Shown: in pieces, positions 34,712 to 44,834 of the stretch
Position numbering within the stretch: the stretch's first letter is position 1
Layout: each line of letters opens with the position of its first letter
Source of the DNA: Lentilactobacillus kefiri
GTDB taxonomy: Bacteria; Bacillota; Bacilli; Lactobacillales; Lactobacillaceae
Reading direction: 5' to 3'
NCBI RefSeq assembly: GCF_007989105.1
Contig: NZ_BJVK01000007.1
Span: 1-64,000 of the forward strand
Length of the DNA stretch: 64,000 bases
Notes under the pieces: generated by a model
The model's database searches: none
The model's input: only the letters and a program-made list of their open reading frames with translations
What the model was told of the DNA's origin: nothing
Program-made: the position numbers and the translations under genes

Positions 34712-35851
34712 ATGAAATTTTCAATTGGTCGAACAGCATTCACTAAAGGTCTAAATACAGTTTCAAGAGCCATCTCTACTAAAACAACGATTCCTATATT
34801 GACAGGATTAAAGATTGTTGCCGGTCCTGATGGTTTGGTACTAACAGGCAGTGATGCTGATATTTCCATTGAAACCACGTTAAAAGCAGACGATCCAGAC
34901 AATATGTTAGTCATTGAATCCGAAGGTGCCATTGTGTTGCCTGCCAGATTCTTTACTGAAATTGTTAAGAAACTGCCTAAAGATACCATTACTTTGGAGG
35001 TTGGTGAAAACTTCCAGACAATGATTACTTCAGGTCAATCATCATTTACCATTAATGGATTGGACGCAAATAATTATCCACACCTTCCTGAAATTCAAAC
35101 CAACGATTCAATTCCTTTGGCAGCTGATCTCTTTAAACAGATCATTAGTCAAACGGTTGTCGCTGTTTCCAATCAAGAAAGCCGACCAATTCTGACCGGG
35201 GTTCATTTTGTCATTTCTGAAAACCACGTAATGGCAGTTGCAACCGATAGTCACCGACTCAGCCAACGGAAAGTAACCTTGGAAAACCCAATTAACGGGT
35301 CCTATGATTTTGTCATCCCTGGTAAAAGTTTGACCGAATTATCCAAAATGATTGACGATGCCCAAGAAGAAGTTTCCTTATCAGTGACTGAAAACCAAGC
35401 CTTGTTTGTTATTGGTAATACATTATTCTATTCACGTCTTCTTGAAGGAAACTATCCTGACACAACCCGGTTGATTCCAGATTCACACGATACCCGGGTT
35501 GCCTTCGACGCACCTGAACTATTAGCTGCCATCGAACGGGCTTCATTACTTTCACATGAATCAAGAAATAACGTTGTTAAAATAACGATTGATCCCGATA
35601 AAAAATCCGTTACAATTTACGGTAATTCTCCTGATGTTGGTAATGTTGAAGAAAATTTGGAACCCAAGACGCTTGAAGGAAACGAATTGGAGATTTCCTT
35701 CAACCCCGACTATATGAAAGACGCTTTGCGTTCATTCAGTCAGGCAACCATTAATATCGACTTCACTTCTGCTCTTCGGCCATTTACATTGACCCCAACG
35801 GAGGACAGTGACAGCTTTGTTCAGCTGATTACACCTATCAGAACGTTCTAA
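34712..35851 (+). CDS. dnaN: DNA polymerase III sliding clamp, beta subunit
   Basis: This is the ring clamp that gives processivity to PolC/DnaE. The 379 residues form three repeated clamp domains; typical segments are TGLKIVAGPDGLVLTGSDADISIE, RPILTGVHFVI, VATDSHRLSQRK and the C-terminal FVQLITPIRTF. GGGAGG precedes the ATG. It follows dnaA in the universal order. Confidence 0.97.
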   Translation: MKFSIGRTAFTKGLNTVSRAISTKTTIPILTGLKIVAGPDGLVLTGSDADISIETTLKADDPDNMLVIESEGAIVLPARFFTEIVKKLPKDTITLEVGENFQTMITSGQSSFTINGLDANNYPHLPEIQTNDSIPLAADLFKQIISQTVVAVSNQESRPILTGVHFVISENHVMAVATDSHRLSQRKVTLENPINGSYDFVIPGKSLTELSKMIDDAQEEVSLSVTENQALFVIGNTLFYSRLLEGNYPDTTRLIPDSHDTRVAFDAPELLAAIERASLLSHESRNNVVKITIDPDKKSVTIYGNSPDVGNVEENLEPKTLEGNELEISFNPDYMKDALRSFSQATINIDFTSALRPFTLTPTEDSDSFVQLITPIRTF

Positions 35852-35868
35852 TTTAAAACGAATGATCA

Positions 35869-35902
35869 AACGACTCCCACATTTCCTGAGAGTCGTTTTT
35901 TT
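35869..35902 (+). terminator. Terminator after dnaN
   Basis: AACGACTC and GAGAGTCGTT pair and are followed by seven T. Confidence 0.85.
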
Positions 35903-36001
35903 ATGCCAAAAATTGCCAAACTATAAGTTAATTGTTTACTTCAGTTCAAAAGTCGTTTACAAATCAATTGAAGACGAAAAGAATGGCCAATATTTCGTTA
36001 G

Positions 36002-36023
36002 AAGTCCATATACGGACTTTTTA
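36002..36023 (+). terminator. Short hairpin with T-run in the dnaN-yaaA gap
   Basis: AAGTCC pairs with GGACTT followed by TTT. The rest of the 300-bp gap holds only a TATAAT at 36123-36128, likely the -10 for the yaaA-recF-gyrB unit. Confidence 0.5.
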
Positions 36024-36155
36024 GCAAGTTTCGCTGATTTAATACAAAAATATCTAAATTCTTTAAAACGGCTCATAATGCCCATAAATCGTCATAGCCG
36101 TGTACTTTTAGTAAATAAAGGGGTATAATAGACTATGTAAAAGGTGGGTGAAATT

Positions 36156-36386
36156 GTGAAAAAAGATGTTTTCATTGATAGTCCATATATCACTCTTGGC
36201 CAACTGCTTAAAGAGGAATCAATCATCAGCAGTGGCGGTCAGGCAAAATGGTTTTTAAGAGAAACAACAGTTAATGTCAATGACGAACCTGATAATCGCC
36301 GTGGCCGGAAACTGTACGATGGCGATCACGTCGAAGTCCCAGATGTTGGCTTATTTTTTATTCGCTCAAAGCAGGGAAATGAATGA
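36156..36386 (+). CDS. yaaA: S4-domain RNA-binding protein YaaA
   Basis: The 76-residue protein has the S4-like fold: ITLGQLLKEESIISSGGQAKWFLRE and VNVNDEPDNRRGRKLYDGD. It is thought to act in 50S subunit assembly. The GTG at 36156 follows AAGGTGG by eight bases; the upstream GTG at 36144 overlaps that RBS. It overlaps recF as ATGA. Confidence 0.92.
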   Translation: MKKDVFIDSPYITLGQLLKEESIISSGGQAKWFLRETTVNVNDEPDNRRGRKLYDGDHVEVPDVGLFFIRSKQGNE

Positions 36387-37501
36387 AGTTAACGGAAATT
36401 GAACTTCATAATTTTCGTAATTATGTTGATCAAACGCTTAAATTTTCCGATGGAATTAACGTCTTTCTCGGCGAAAACGCCCAGGGAAAGACCAACTTAC
36501 TTGAAGCAATCTATGTGTTGGCACTTACTCGCAGCCATCGGACCAATAACGAAAAAGAATTGATCAATTGGCAGAGTCAGACTGCTCAAATTAAAGGTCG
36601 CCTGCAAAAGCGCCTTGGCGCGGTTCCAGTTGAGCTGGATTTAGGCCCAAAAGGAAAACGTGCGAAGGTTAATCATTTGGAGCAGGCCAAGTTATCCAGT
36701 TACATCGGTCAGTTAAACGTGATTTTGTTTGCCCCCGAAGATTTATCAATCGTTAAGGGTGCGCCACAAGTCCGTCGGCGATTTATGGATATGGAATTTG
36801 CTCAAATGAGCAACCGCTATTTATACAATTCCACCCAATATAAAAAGATATTAAAGCAGCGAAATCGGTATTTGAAAGACCTGCACCATCGAAAACAGTC
36901 GGATCGGGTTTACCTGGATGTATTGTCCGACCAGCTATCCGCCTATGGTGCCGAAATTATCTTTCAAAGACTTCAGTTACTTAAAAAGCTGGAAAAGTTT
37001 GCCCAAAGAATTCATTCTGAAATTTCACAGGGTAAAGAACAGTTGGGATTTGAATATCGCACAGCAGTTGAAGCAGATCAGTTCGGCTCTGTGGAATCGA
37101 TTTATCAAAGCCTGCTCAAGCATTTTGCCAAGATTAAGGACAAAGAGATTTTGCGTTCAACCACATTAATTGGTCCGCAACGCGATGATCTGCACTTTGT
37201 CATTAACGGCAAGGAGGTTCAATCGTTTGGTTCTCAAGGTCAGCAGCGGACAACCGCCCTTTCAGTCAAATTGGCTGAAATTGACCTCATGAAAGAACAA
37301 ACCGATGAATATCCCATCCTATTGTTGGATGATGTGCTGTCCGAACTTGATGATTTTAGACAAACCCACCTATTAACTGCTATTCAAGATAAAGTTCAAA
37401 CATTTTTGACGACCACCAGCTTAAGTGGTGTTCAGCAGGAATTATTAACCAATCCCCGAATATTTCGGATTAGTGAAGGTAATGTTACTTTGGAAAAATA
37501 G
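36383..37501 (+). CDS. recF: DNA replication and repair protein RecF
   Basis: This SMC-like ATPase loads RecA at gaps with RecOR. The 372 residues show Walker A GENAQGKTNLLEAI near residue 31, the signature SQGQQRTTALSVKLAE and Walker B ILLLDDVLSELD. The start overlaps yaaA, so the two are coupled; gyrB follows within 16 bases. Confidence 0.96.
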   Translation: MKLTEIELHNFRNYVDQTLKFSDGINVFLGENAQGKTNLLEAIYVLALTRSHRTNNEKELINWQSQTAQIKGRLQKRLGAVPVELDLGPKGKRAKVNHLEQAKLSSYIGQLNVILFAPEDLSIVKGAPQVRRRFMDMEFAQMSNRYLYNSTQYKKILKQRNRYLKDLHHRKQSDRVYLDVLSDQLSAYGAEIIFQRLQLLKKLEKFAQRIHSEISQGKEQLGFEYRTAVEADQFGSVESIYQSLLKHFAKIKDKEILRSTTLIGPQRDDLHFVINGKEVQSFGSQGQQRTTALSVKLAEIDLMKEQTDEYPILLLDDVLSELDDFRQTHLLTAIQDKVQTFLTTTSLSGVQQELLTNPRIFRISEGNVTLEK

Positions 37502-37516
37502 TGAAGGAGATTCAAA

Positions 37517-39460
37517 ATGGCTGACAAAAAAGAAACTAAAAAAGAATTAGCTCATGAATACGACGCGAGCCAAATTCAAGTTCTTGAAGGCTTGGAAGCT
37601 GTTCGTAAGCGTCCCGGTATGTATATCGGAACCACCAGCTCACAAGGACTTCATCATCTGGTCTGGGAAATTGTTGATAATGGTATTGATGAGGCACTGG
37701 CAGGATTTGCCACTAAGATCACCGTTACCGTTGAAAAAGACAACAGTGTTACCGTAACCGATGACGGCCGTGGTATTCCTGTCGACATTCAAAAGAAGAC
37801 TGGAAAGCCAGCTTTGGAAACTGTCTTCACGATTCTTCATGCCGGTGGTAAATTTGGCGGCGGCGGATACAAAGTATCTGGTGGACTGCATGGTGTTGGT
37901 GCTTCAGTTGTTAACGCCCTGTCATCCGAACTGGATGTTGAAGTTACCCGTGACGGCAAAGTTTATTACATGGACTTTACTCGGGGTCATGTTAAGACCA
38001 AGATGAAAGTGATTCGTGAAGTATCTGATGATCTTCATGGAACCAAAGTTCATTTCCTTCCGGATCCTGATATTTTCCGGGAAACAACCACTTATGACAT
38101 TAAAATATTAACTGCCCGCTTACGTGAATTAGCATTTTTGAACAAAGGGTTACGGATTGTTATCCGTGATTTGCGTCCTGAAAAGCCTACTGAACAAGAT
38201 TTCATGTATGAAGGCGGTATTAAACATTACGTTGAATACCTTGATCACAGCAAGGATACCTTGCTGGATGAACCAATTTACGTCGAAGGGGTTATGAACG
38301 GTATTACTGTTGAAGTTGCCATTCAGTACACCAACGATTACCACAATACATTAATGACTTTTACCAATAATATTCACACATACGAAGGTGGAACTCATGA
38401 GGAAGGCTTTAAGCGAGCCTTGACCCGGGTTATCAACGACTATGCGCGGAAGAACAAGTTGTTAAAAGACAACGAACCGAACCTTTCCGGTGAAGATGTC
38501 CGTGAAGGAACGACTGCCGTTGTCAGCATCAAGCATCCCGATCCTCAATTTGAAGGTCAGACAAAGACTAAATTAGGAAACTCTGATGCCAGAACCGTTA
38601 CCGATCGAATCTTTAGTGATCACTTTACGAAATTCCTGATGGAAAATCCTAAGATGGCCCGAAAGATTGTTGATCGTGGACTGTTGGCATCAAAAGCCCG
38701 TTCCGCTGCTAAACGTGCTCGTGAAGTCACTCGGAAAAAGAGTGGTCTTGAAATTAGTAACCTTCCTGGTAAGTTGGCTGATAACACAAGTAAGGATCCT
38801 CGAATTTCTGAATTGTTCATTGTCGAGGGTGATTCTGCCGGTGGTTCAGCTAAGCAGGGCCGTTCACGTTTGACTCAAGCAATTCTGCCAATTCGTGGAA
38901 AGATTTTAAACGTTGAAAAAGCCAGCATGGATCGGATTTTGGCAAACGAAGAAATTCGTTCACTGTTTACGGCCATGGGAACCGGCTTTGGTGAAGACTT
39001 TGATTTATCAAAGGTCAATTATCACAAGCTCATTATTATGACTGATGCCGATGTCGATGGTGCCCATATTCAGACGTTGTTGTTGACGTTGATTTATCGT
39101 TATATGCGTCCATTGATTGATGCCGGATATGTGTATGTCGCTCAGCCACCTCTGTATCAGGTTCGCCAAGGAAAGATGTCACGATACATCGATTCCGATG
39201 ATGATTTGAATTCATTCCTGGGAACTTTGCAGCCATCACCAAAACCCGTTATTCAGCGGTACAAAGGTTTAGGTGAAATGGATGCGGAACAATTGTGGGA
39301 CACAACAATGAATCCTGAAAACCGTCACTTGTTGAGAGTTGAATCTTCAGATGCTGCTGAAGCAGATAAGGTCTTCTCAATGTTAATGGGTGACAAGGTG
39401 GAACCACGACGTGAGTTTATCGAAGATAATGCAACGTTCGTGGAGAATTTGGATGTGTAA
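37517..39460 (+). CDS. gyrB: DNA gyrase subunit B
   Basis: This is the ATPase subunit of gyrase. The 647 residues show the GHKL ATP site ([39 protein letters not shown]), the transducer with [12 protein letters not shown] and the TOPRIM motifs [16 protein letters not shown] and [23 protein letters not shown] precedes the ATG. It is separated from gyrA by 370 bases with two palindromic repeats and a parS site. Confidence 0.97.
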   Translation: MADKKETKKELAHEYDASQIQVLEGLEAVRKRPGMYIGTTSSQGLHHLVWEIVDNGIDEALAGFATKITVTVEKDNSVTVTDDGRGIPVDIQKKTGKPALETVFTILHAGGKFGGGGYKVSGGLHGVGASVVNALSSELDVEVTRDGKVYYMDFTRGHVKTKMKVIREVSDDLHGTKVHFLPDPDIFRETTTYDIKILTARLRELAFLNKGLRIVIRDLRPEKPTEQDFMYEGGIKHYVEYLDHSKDTLLDEPIYVEGVMNGITVEVAIQYTNDYHNTLMTFTNNIHTYEGGTHEEGFKRALTRVINDYARKNKLLKDNEPNLSGEDVREGTTAVVSIKHPDPQFEGQTKTKLGNSDARTVTDRIFSDHFTKFLMENPKMARKIVDRGLLASKARSAAKRAREVTRKKSGLEISNLPGKLADNTSKDPRISELFIVEGDSAGGSAKQGRSRLTQAILPIRGKILNVEKASMDRILANEEIRSLFTAMGTGFGEDFDLSKVNYHKLIIMTDADVDGAHIQTLLLTLIYRYMRPLIDAGYVYVAQPPLYQVRQGKMSRYIDSDDDLNSFLGTLQPSPKPVIQRYKGLGEMDAEQLWDTTMNPENRHLLRVESSDAAEADKVFSMLMGDKVEPRREFIEDNATFVENLDV

Positions 39461-39467
39461 AGCAGAG

Positions 39468-39596
39468 TGTGACGAGACCCGGGTTGACCCCGGAGTGTAA
39501 GGCGGAAATTTAAATGATGAATGGTTTTTGTTCATCATTTGAATTTTTGACTTACACAGTAGGGGTCAGGGTCGTCGAAACACGTTTCGGCTAGAG
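39468..39596. repeat. Palindromic repeat (mosaic family, copy D)
   Basis: The outer arms match the 52-kb copy: GTGTGACGAGACCCGGGTTGACC at the left and GGGGTCAGGGTCGTCG, AAACACGTTTCGGCTAG at the right. The inner stem is different (GTGTAAG..AAATTTAAATGATGAA with TTCATCATTTGAATTT..CTTACAC), so frames are conserved while the core is exchanged. Confidence 0.8.
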
Positions 39597-39724
39597 TGTG
39601 ACGAGCAACGGGTGATGCGGTTTCTAAGGGTGTTTTGGCTGAAACCCTGATTTTGGGTTTGAGTCAAAGCACGCTTAGAAGTTAGCATCAGTTGCGTCGA
39701 AACACGTTTCGGCTAGGTAGCATC
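39596..39724. repeat. Palindromic repeat (mosaic family, copy E)
   Basis: It starts GTGTGACGAGCAACGGGTGATGCGG and ends AGCATCAGTTGCGTCGAAACACGTTTCGGCTAGG. The inner stem is CTAAG..TTTTGGCTGAAACCC with GGGTTTGAGTCAAA..CTTAG. It is tandem to copy D. Confidence 0.8.
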
Positions 39725-39779
39725 AGAACAACCACAAACCCCTCAACCGAAACCCCACCAACAAACGAAAAATCAAAAA

Positions 39780-39795
39780 TGTTTCACATGAAACA
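39780..39795. promoter_or_regulatory. parS site upstream of gyrA
   Basis: TGTTTCACATGAAACA, 16 bp, between the repeats and the gyrA RBS. Confidence 0.75.
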
Positions 39796-39828
39796 TCAGA
39801 ACGAAACCCATGAATGGAGGTAAATAAT

Positions 39829-42390
39829 TTGGCGAATAATAAAGACAACCATGATCAACCAATTGCTGGTCGAGTGACCAACGTTGATCTGTCTAAAAAA
39901 ATGCGAACGTCATTTCTTGACTACGCCATGAGTGTTATTGTTGCCCGTGCGCTTCCTGATGTCCGTGATGGGTTAAAGCCTGTTCACCGACGTATTTTGT
40001 ATGATATGCATGAATTGGGTGTTACACCTGATAAACCTTATAAAAAATCAGCCAGAATTGTTGGGGATGTTTTAGGTAAGTATCATCCCCATGGTGACAC
40101 GGCTGTTTATGAATCAATGGTTCGGATGGCTCAAGATTTCAGTTACCGTTATATGTTGGTTGATGGTCACGGAAACTTTGGTTCAGTCGATGGTGATGGT
40201 GCTGCGGCGATGCGTTATACCGAAGCCCGTTTAAGTAAAATTGCCATGGAAATGCTGCGGGATATCAACAAAGATACCATTGATTTCCAACCCAACTACG
40301 ATGGAACCGAACGTGAACCAACCGTTTTGCCATCACGATTCCCCAACCTCCTTGTTAACGGAGCGTCAGGAATTGCCGTTGGTATGGCGACTAACATTCC
40401 ACCTCACAATTTGTCGGAAGTTATCAGTGCAATTCATGTTTTGATGAAGAACCCCGACGCTACCACAGCAGATTTGATGGAAGTTTTGCCAGGACCTGAT
40501 TTCCCAACCGGTGGAGTTGTCATGGGTAAGTCCGGAATCCGGAAAGCTTATGAAACTGGTAAAGGATCAATCATTGTCCGTGCCAAAGTTGAAATTGAAG
40601 GTGAAGCAGGCGGCAAACAAAGAATCATTGCTACCGAATTGCCTTACATGGTTAACAAAGCCAAATTAATTGAGCGAATTGCTGAATTAGCTCGTGATAA
40701 GCGAATTGAAGGAATCACCGATATTAACGATGAGTCTGACCGTGAAGGAATGCGGGTCGTCATCGATGTTCGGCGGGATGCCAGTGCAGAAGTTATCTTG
40801 AACAACCTGTATAAATTAACGTTGATGCAGACTTCATTCAGCTTCAACATGTTGGCGATCGTTAAAGGAACTCCAAAGATCCTCAGCTTAAAAGAGATCT
40901 TAAATTACTACTTGGAACACCAAGTTGAAGTTATTCAACGACGGACAAAATATGAATTGAATAAGGCTCAGGCAAGAGCTCACATTCTTGAAGGTTTGAG
41001 AATTGCGCTTGATCATATTGATGAAATTATCAAGATCATCCGTGGATCACAGACCGGGGATGTTGCCAAGAACCAATTGATTGAAGGCTTCGGTCTTGAT
41101 GACAAACAGGCTCAAGCAATCCTGGACATGCGTCTGGTCCGTTTGACCGGTTTGGAACGCGAAAAGATTGATAAAGAATACAATCAATTGATGAAAGACA
41201 TCGAAGAATACAAAGCAATTCTTGCCAGCCGTGAACGAGTCAACCAAATCATTTATCAAGAATTACTGGAAATCCAAAAGAAATTTGGTGATCCACGTAG
41301 AACTGAACTGTTGGTTGGTGAAGTTCTCAGTCTTGAAGATGAAGATTTAATTGAAGAAGAAGACGTCATTATTTCGTTGACGCATAATGGTTACATCAAG
41401 CGACTTCCAACTTCAGAGTTTAAAGCTCAAAACCGTGGTGGTCGTGGTGTTCAAGGGATGGGTGTTCATAACGATGATTTCGTTGAACATTTAGTATCTA
41501 CCTCAACCCATGATGTTCTGTTATTCTTCACCGATGCCGGTAAGGTTTATCGGATGAAGGGTTATGAAATTCCTGAATACGGCCGTTCAGCCAAGGGAAT
41601 TCCAGTTATTAACCTGTTGAACATTGGTAACAATGAAAAGATTCAGGCTGTGATCAACGTTTCTGATAAGAACAAAGATATTGAAAAAGATCTCTTCTTT
41701 GTGACTTTGATGGGAACTGTTAAGCGCACACCGGTCTCAGATTTTGCCAACATCCGTAGTAATGGTCTGAAGGCGATTAACCTTAAAGATGGCGATCAAG
41801 TCAGCAACGTTTTGATTGCTGATAAAGATCAAAACATTATTATTGGAACCCATCGTGGATATGCGGTCAGCTTTAACGCTGCCGATGTTCGTTCAATGGG
41901 ACGTTCCGCAACCGGTGTCCGGGGTGTCAGATTACGTGAAAATGATTACGTCGTTGGTTCTGATATCTTGAAACCCGACAGCGAAGTCTTTATCATTTCT
42001 GAAAACGGATATGGTAAACGAACTCCAGCTGCCGAATACCCAATTAAAGGTCGTGGTGGTAAGGGTATCAAGACTGCCAACATTACTGAAAAGAATGGGC
42101 CACTTTCCGGATTGACAACTGTTAACGGTGAAGAGGATATTATGCTGATCACTGATCAGGGTGTCATGATCCGATTCAGTGTTGAAGATGTTTCTCAAAC
42201 CGGCCGGGCAACCCTTGGTGTTCATTTGATCAGAATGAATGATGGTGCCAAGGTTGCAACAATGGCTAAGGTTGAAAAGCAGGATGATTCCGAAGATGAT
42301 CAATCAAAGGATGAGAATTCCGATGATGATCAAGCAACCGATGAGTCCAAGCAGGATAATGATCAAGATTCAAATTCAGATAATCAATAA
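39829..42390 (+). CDS. gyrA: DNA gyrase subunit A
   Basis: This is the DNA-cutting subunit of gyrase, 853 residues. The quinolone-resistance region [26 protein letters not shown] and catalytic Tyr in [10 protein letters not shown] (about Tyr130) are intact, with wild-type-like Ser/Asp positions substituted as GDTAVYE. The C-terminal beta-pinwheel holds the GyrA box region [13 protein letters not shown] long acidic Asp/Ser/Gln tail (about 36 residues) closes it. I take the TTG at 39829, eight bases after GGAGG; the ATG at 39814 overlaps that RBS. Confidence 0.95.
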   Translation: MANNKDNHDQPIAGRVTNVDLSKKMRTSFLDYAMSVIVARALPDVRDGLKPVHRRILYDMHELGVTPDKPYKKSARIVGDVLGKYHPHGDTAVYESMVRMAQDFSYRYMLVDGHGNFGSVDGDGAAAMRYTEARLSKIAMEMLRDINKDTIDFQPNYDGTEREPTVLPSRFPNLLVNGASGIAVGMATNIPPHNLSEVISAIHVLMKNPDATTADLMEVLPGPDFPTGGVVMGKSGIRKAYETGKGSIIVRAKVEIEGEAGGKQRIIATELPYMVNKAKLIERIAELARDKRIEGITDINDESDREGMRVVIDVRRDASAEVILNNLYKLTLMQTSFSFNMLAIVKGTPKILSLKEILNYYLEHQVEVIQRRTKYELNKAQARAHILEGLRIALDHIDEIIKIIRGSQTGDVAKNQLIEGFGLDDKQAQAILDMRLVRLTGLEREKIDKEYNQLMKDIEEYKAILASRERVNQIIYQELLEIQKKFGDPRRTELLVGEVLSLEDEDLIEEEDVIISLTHNGYIKRLPTSEFKAQNRGGRGVQGMGVHNDDFVEHLVSTSTHDVLLFFTDAGKVYRMKGYEIPEYGRSAKGIPVINLLNIGNNEKIQAVINVSDKNKDIEKDLFFVTLMGTVKRTPVSDFANIRSNGLKAINLKDGDQVSNVLIADKDQNIIIGTHRGYAVSFNAADVRSMGRSATGVRGVRLRENDYVVGSDILKPDSEVFIISENGYGKRTPAAEYPIKGRGGKGIKTANITEKNGPLSGLTTVNGEEDIMLITDQGVMIRFSVEDVSQTGRATLGVHLIRMNDGAKVATMAKVEKQDDSEDDQSKDENSDDDQATDESKQDNDQDSNSDNQ

Positions 42391-42410
42391 TCATTAAATA
42401 TAGATATTAA

Positions 42411-42448
42411 AAAGCCGATGTGAGAGTCATTCTCGCACCGGCTTTTTT
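42411..42448 (+). terminator. Terminator of gyrA
   Basis: AAAGCCGATGTGAGA pairs with TCTCGCACCGGCTTT and is followed by TTT. Confidence 0.88.
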
Positions 42449-42454
42449 GTACCC

Positions 42455-42470
42455 TGTTTCACGTGAAACA
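42455..42470. promoter_or_regulatory. parS site, exact consensus (TGTTTCACGTGAAACA)
   Basis: This is the full Firmicute ParB-binding consensus with the central GT kept, immediately after the gyrA terminator. Confidence 0.88.
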
Positions 42471-42538
42471 ATTTAAAACTTCCACTATTTCTGCAAATGA
42501 TTTGAAAACTTTGTGAAAATAATTGAGCATATTCTTTG

Positions 42539-42555
42539 ACTTACTTTATGTAAGT
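42539..42555. promoter_or_regulatory. Operator-like palindrome ACTTAC-TTTAT-GTAAGT
   Basis: This 6-5-6 perfect inverted repeat lies inside the probable promoter spacer of the lactate-oxidase gene, beginning within TTGACT at 42536-42541. A repressor there would block RNA polymerase; its identity is unknown. Confidence 0.5.
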
Positions 42556-42606
42556 GATATTCTATGGGTAAGGATTAAAATACATTTACCTGGAGGTAGT
42601 TCATTC

Positions 42607-43716
42607 ATGACTGTTGTTAATGGTTACAAACAAAACGATAACGAACAAAAATTAGATATTTTAAACTTGGAAGATTTGGAAGAAAAAGCAAAGCAAATCA
42701 TTCCTACCGGTGGATTTGGTTACATTGCCGGTGGTTCAGAAAACAACTGGACTTTAAAAGCTAACCGTAAAGCATTTACCCACAAGCAAATTGTTCCTCG
42801 TGCATTGAGCAACATTGAGAAGCCTGAATTGGATACCAACGTTTTTGGTATTCCATTGAAGACACCTATTATGATGGCTCCAACCGCTGCTCAAGGATTG
42901 GCTCACTCACAAGGTGAAAAGGATACTGCCAAGGGTCTTGCTGCTGTTGGTGGCTTGATGGCTCAAAGTACTTATTCATCAACTTCAATTGCTGATACTG
43001 CCGCTGCCGGTGATGGTGCTCCTCAATTCTTCCAACTTTACATGAGCAAGGATTGGGACTTTAACTACTCATTGCTTGACGAAGCTAAAAAGGCTGGCGT
43101 TAAGGGCATTATCTTAACTGTTGACGCAACTGTTGATGGTTATCGTGAAGATGACATTAAGAACAACTTCCAGTTCCCAATTCCAATGGCCAACTTGACC
43201 AAGTTTAGTGAAGGCGATGGTAAAGGTAAGGGAATCGGTGAAATTTACGCATCAGCTGCCCAAAAGATTGGTCCAGACGATGTTAAGAAGATCGCTGATT
43301 ACACTGATTTACCAGTTATCGTTAAAGGAATCGAATCACCAGAAGACGCCCTTTACGCAATCGGTGCCGGTGCTGCCGGTGTCTATGTATCAAATCACGG
43401 TGGCCGTCAATTAAATGGTGGTCCTGCATCATTTGATGTTTTGGAAGACGTTGCCAAAGCTGTTAACGGCCAAGTTCCAGTTATCTTTGATTCTGGTGTT
43501 CGCCGTGGATCAGATGCTTTCAAAGCACTTGCTTCAGGTGCTGATTTGGTTGCTATGGGTCGTCCAGCTATTTATGGTTTGGCTCTTGGTGGTGCACAAG
43601 GAGTTCAATCAGTCTTTGAACACCTTGGTGACGAGTTGAAGATCATCATGCAATTAGCCGGAACTAAGACAATTGCCGATGTTAAGAAGACAAACCTTAT
43701 AAACATTAAATATTAA
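42607..43716 (+). CDS. lox: FMN-dependent alpha-hydroxy-acid oxidase, L-lactate oxidase type
   Basis: The 369 residues match the lactate-oxidase branch of the FMN hydroxy-acid oxidase family: GGFGYIAGGSENNWTLKANRKAF at the N-terminus, FMN/substrate site APTAAQGLAH, QLYMSKD, TVDATVDGYREDD and the catalytic His-Arg segment VSNHGGRQLNGGPASF. It would oxidise L-lactate to pyruvate with O2, making H2O2. The ATG at 42607 follows GGAGG by ten bases; an upstream in-frame extension would run through the promoter. It stands alone. Other hydroxy acids are possible substrates. Confidence 0.88.
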   Translation: MTVVNGYKQNDNEQKLDILNLEDLEEKAKQIIPTGGFGYIAGGSENNWTLKANRKAFTHKQIVPRALSNIEKPELDTNVFGIPLKTPIMMAPTAAQGLAHSQGEKDTAKGLAAVGGLMAQSTYSSTSIADTAAAGDGAPQFFQLYMSKDWDFNYSLLDEAKKAGVKGIILTVDATVDGYREDDIKNNFQFPIPMANLTKFSEGDGKGKGIGEIYASAAQKIGPDDVKKIADYTDLPVIVKGIESPEDALYAIGAGAAGVYVSNHGGRQLNGGPASFDVLEDVAKAVNGQVPVIFDSGVRRGSDAFKALASGADLVAMGRPAIYGLALGGAQGVQSVFEHLGDELKIIMQLAGTKTIADVKKTNLINIKY

Positions 43717-43860
43717 TTAGTGTGTAACTTCCCATCAATGGGCATCCTCTAACAGACTGGTCATCCATTCTGTTCTCATATGGGAAATTATTTAGAGGAT
43801 TCCCGTTGCGTTGCACAGTATTAGAACATTCCCCGTGTTCTTTTCCCACAAAATATGTTA

Positions 43861-43898
43861 AAAAACAGCGTTCCTCATTATTGAGGAGCGCTGTTTTT
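43861..43898. terminator. Bidirectional terminator
   Basis: AAAAACAGCGTTCCTC pairs with GAGGAGCGCTGTTTTT. Before it (43741-43800) ATCCTCTAA and TTTAGAGGAT form another, longer-range hairpin after the oxidase gene. Confidence 0.85.
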
Positions 43899-43912
43899 GA
43901 AACGGATTTTAT

Positions 43913-44104
43913 TTAGTTAATATTTTTTCGTGGTCGGCCAGTCGTCTGGCCCTTGTCCAAAATTTCAGGATGTTCATTGCGTGCATATGCGTATGCATGA
44001 GGATCCTGGCTATTTTGATAGCGATTTGAATGGTTATTTGATTGAGAACTTCTGAAGTAGTAAAAGGCTGAAAGTCCAACTATGGTTAAAATTAAAAGTG
44101 TCAT
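43913..44104 (-). CDS. Small single-pass membrane protein, unknown function
   Basis: The 63 residues are one N-terminal membrane helix (MTLLILTIVGLSAFYYF) followed by a polar Ser/Asn/His-rich tail ending GRPRKNIN. The ATG at 44104 follows GAGGAA; a longer frame to 44221 has no RBS and adds an unrelated polar extension. The gene stands alone, head-on to the right fork, and ends at a shared terminator. I do not recognise a family. Confidence 0.65.
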   Translation of the reverse strand: MTLLILTIVGLSAFYYFRSSQSNNHSNRYQNSQDPHAYAYARNEHPEILDKGQTTGRPRKNIN

Positions 44105-44451
44105 TGAATTCCTCGTTTCATTATTTTTGTTAAGTCTTGGTACACATACAGAAAAGCGTTTCCAAAACGACTTATTATTTTGGAATTGATATAAGTGTAC
44201 TTCCAATAGAATAAGAGTCAAGTATCTGGTAAACCATTTTCGATGACTCAGGGAGCAATCCTTAGTGCTGCAGCGGATCTGAAATTATTAAGGAATTATT
44301 TAATTCAGTTGAAAAATATTTATCAGAAAAAATACTTTTAATGTTTTTAGTCGTATATAATTACTGTATCGTCAATCATCAATTAGGCAATTGATATTTA
44401 GGTCCACACGTGTTATAGTTTTATATTGTGAGTATCTGGGTAAATACAGAA

Positions 44452-44500
44452 ACTCTCCTTGCTCTCGGGTAGAGGGCCATAAGTCCACAAGGAGGTGCAA
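44452..44500 (+). promoter_or_regulatory. RBS-sequestering leader hairpin of rpsF
   Basis: CTCCTTG (44455-44461) pairs with CAAGGAG at the rpsF Shine-Dalgarno, enclosing CTCTCGGGTAGAG. This fits autogenous control of the rpsF-ssb-rpsR operon by the S6:S18 complex. The gap 44105-44450 otherwise shows promoter-like AT-rich sequence and a 32-codon frame at 44242 without an RBS. Confidence 0.55.
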
Positions 44501-44503
44501 ATC

Positions 44504-44800
44504 ATGGAAGAAAAGAAATACGAAATTACTTACATCATCCGTCCTGATGTTGAAGAATCTGCAAAATCTGCATTGATTGAACGATTCGACAAGATCTTGA
44601 CTGACAATGGTGCCAAGGTATTAAGTTCAAAAGACTGGTCAAAGCGTCGTTTTGCTTACGAAATTGGTGGTTATAACGAAGGAGCATATCACGTTATTAC
44701 TTTAACTACTGATACTGACAAGCCACTTAACGAATTTGATCGTCTTTCAAAAATCAATGACGATATCTTACGTCATATGATCGTTGTTCGTGACGACTAA
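44504..44800 (+). CDS. rpsF: 30S ribosomal protein S6
   Basis: The 98-residue protein has the S6 fold: [28 protein letters not shown] and [12 protein letters not shown]. It binds S18 in the 30S platform. The ATG at 44504 is eight bases after AGGAGG; in-frame starts three codons upstream overlap that RBS. It heads rpsF-ssb-rpsR. Confidence 0.96.
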   Translation: MEEKKYEITYIIRPDVEESAKSALIERFDKILTDNGAKVLSSKDWSKRRFAYEIGGYNEGAYHVITLTTDTDKPLNEFDRLSKINDDILRHMIVVRDD

Positions 44801-44834
44801 TAATTCATTCTAATATGAGAGGAGCAAATTCAGC

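Noticed and set aside
44242-44340. A 32-codon frame (MTQGAILSAAADLK...) upstream of rpsF.
   Set aside because: It lacks an RBS and shows no family resemblance; it may be a gene remnant but I cannot support that.
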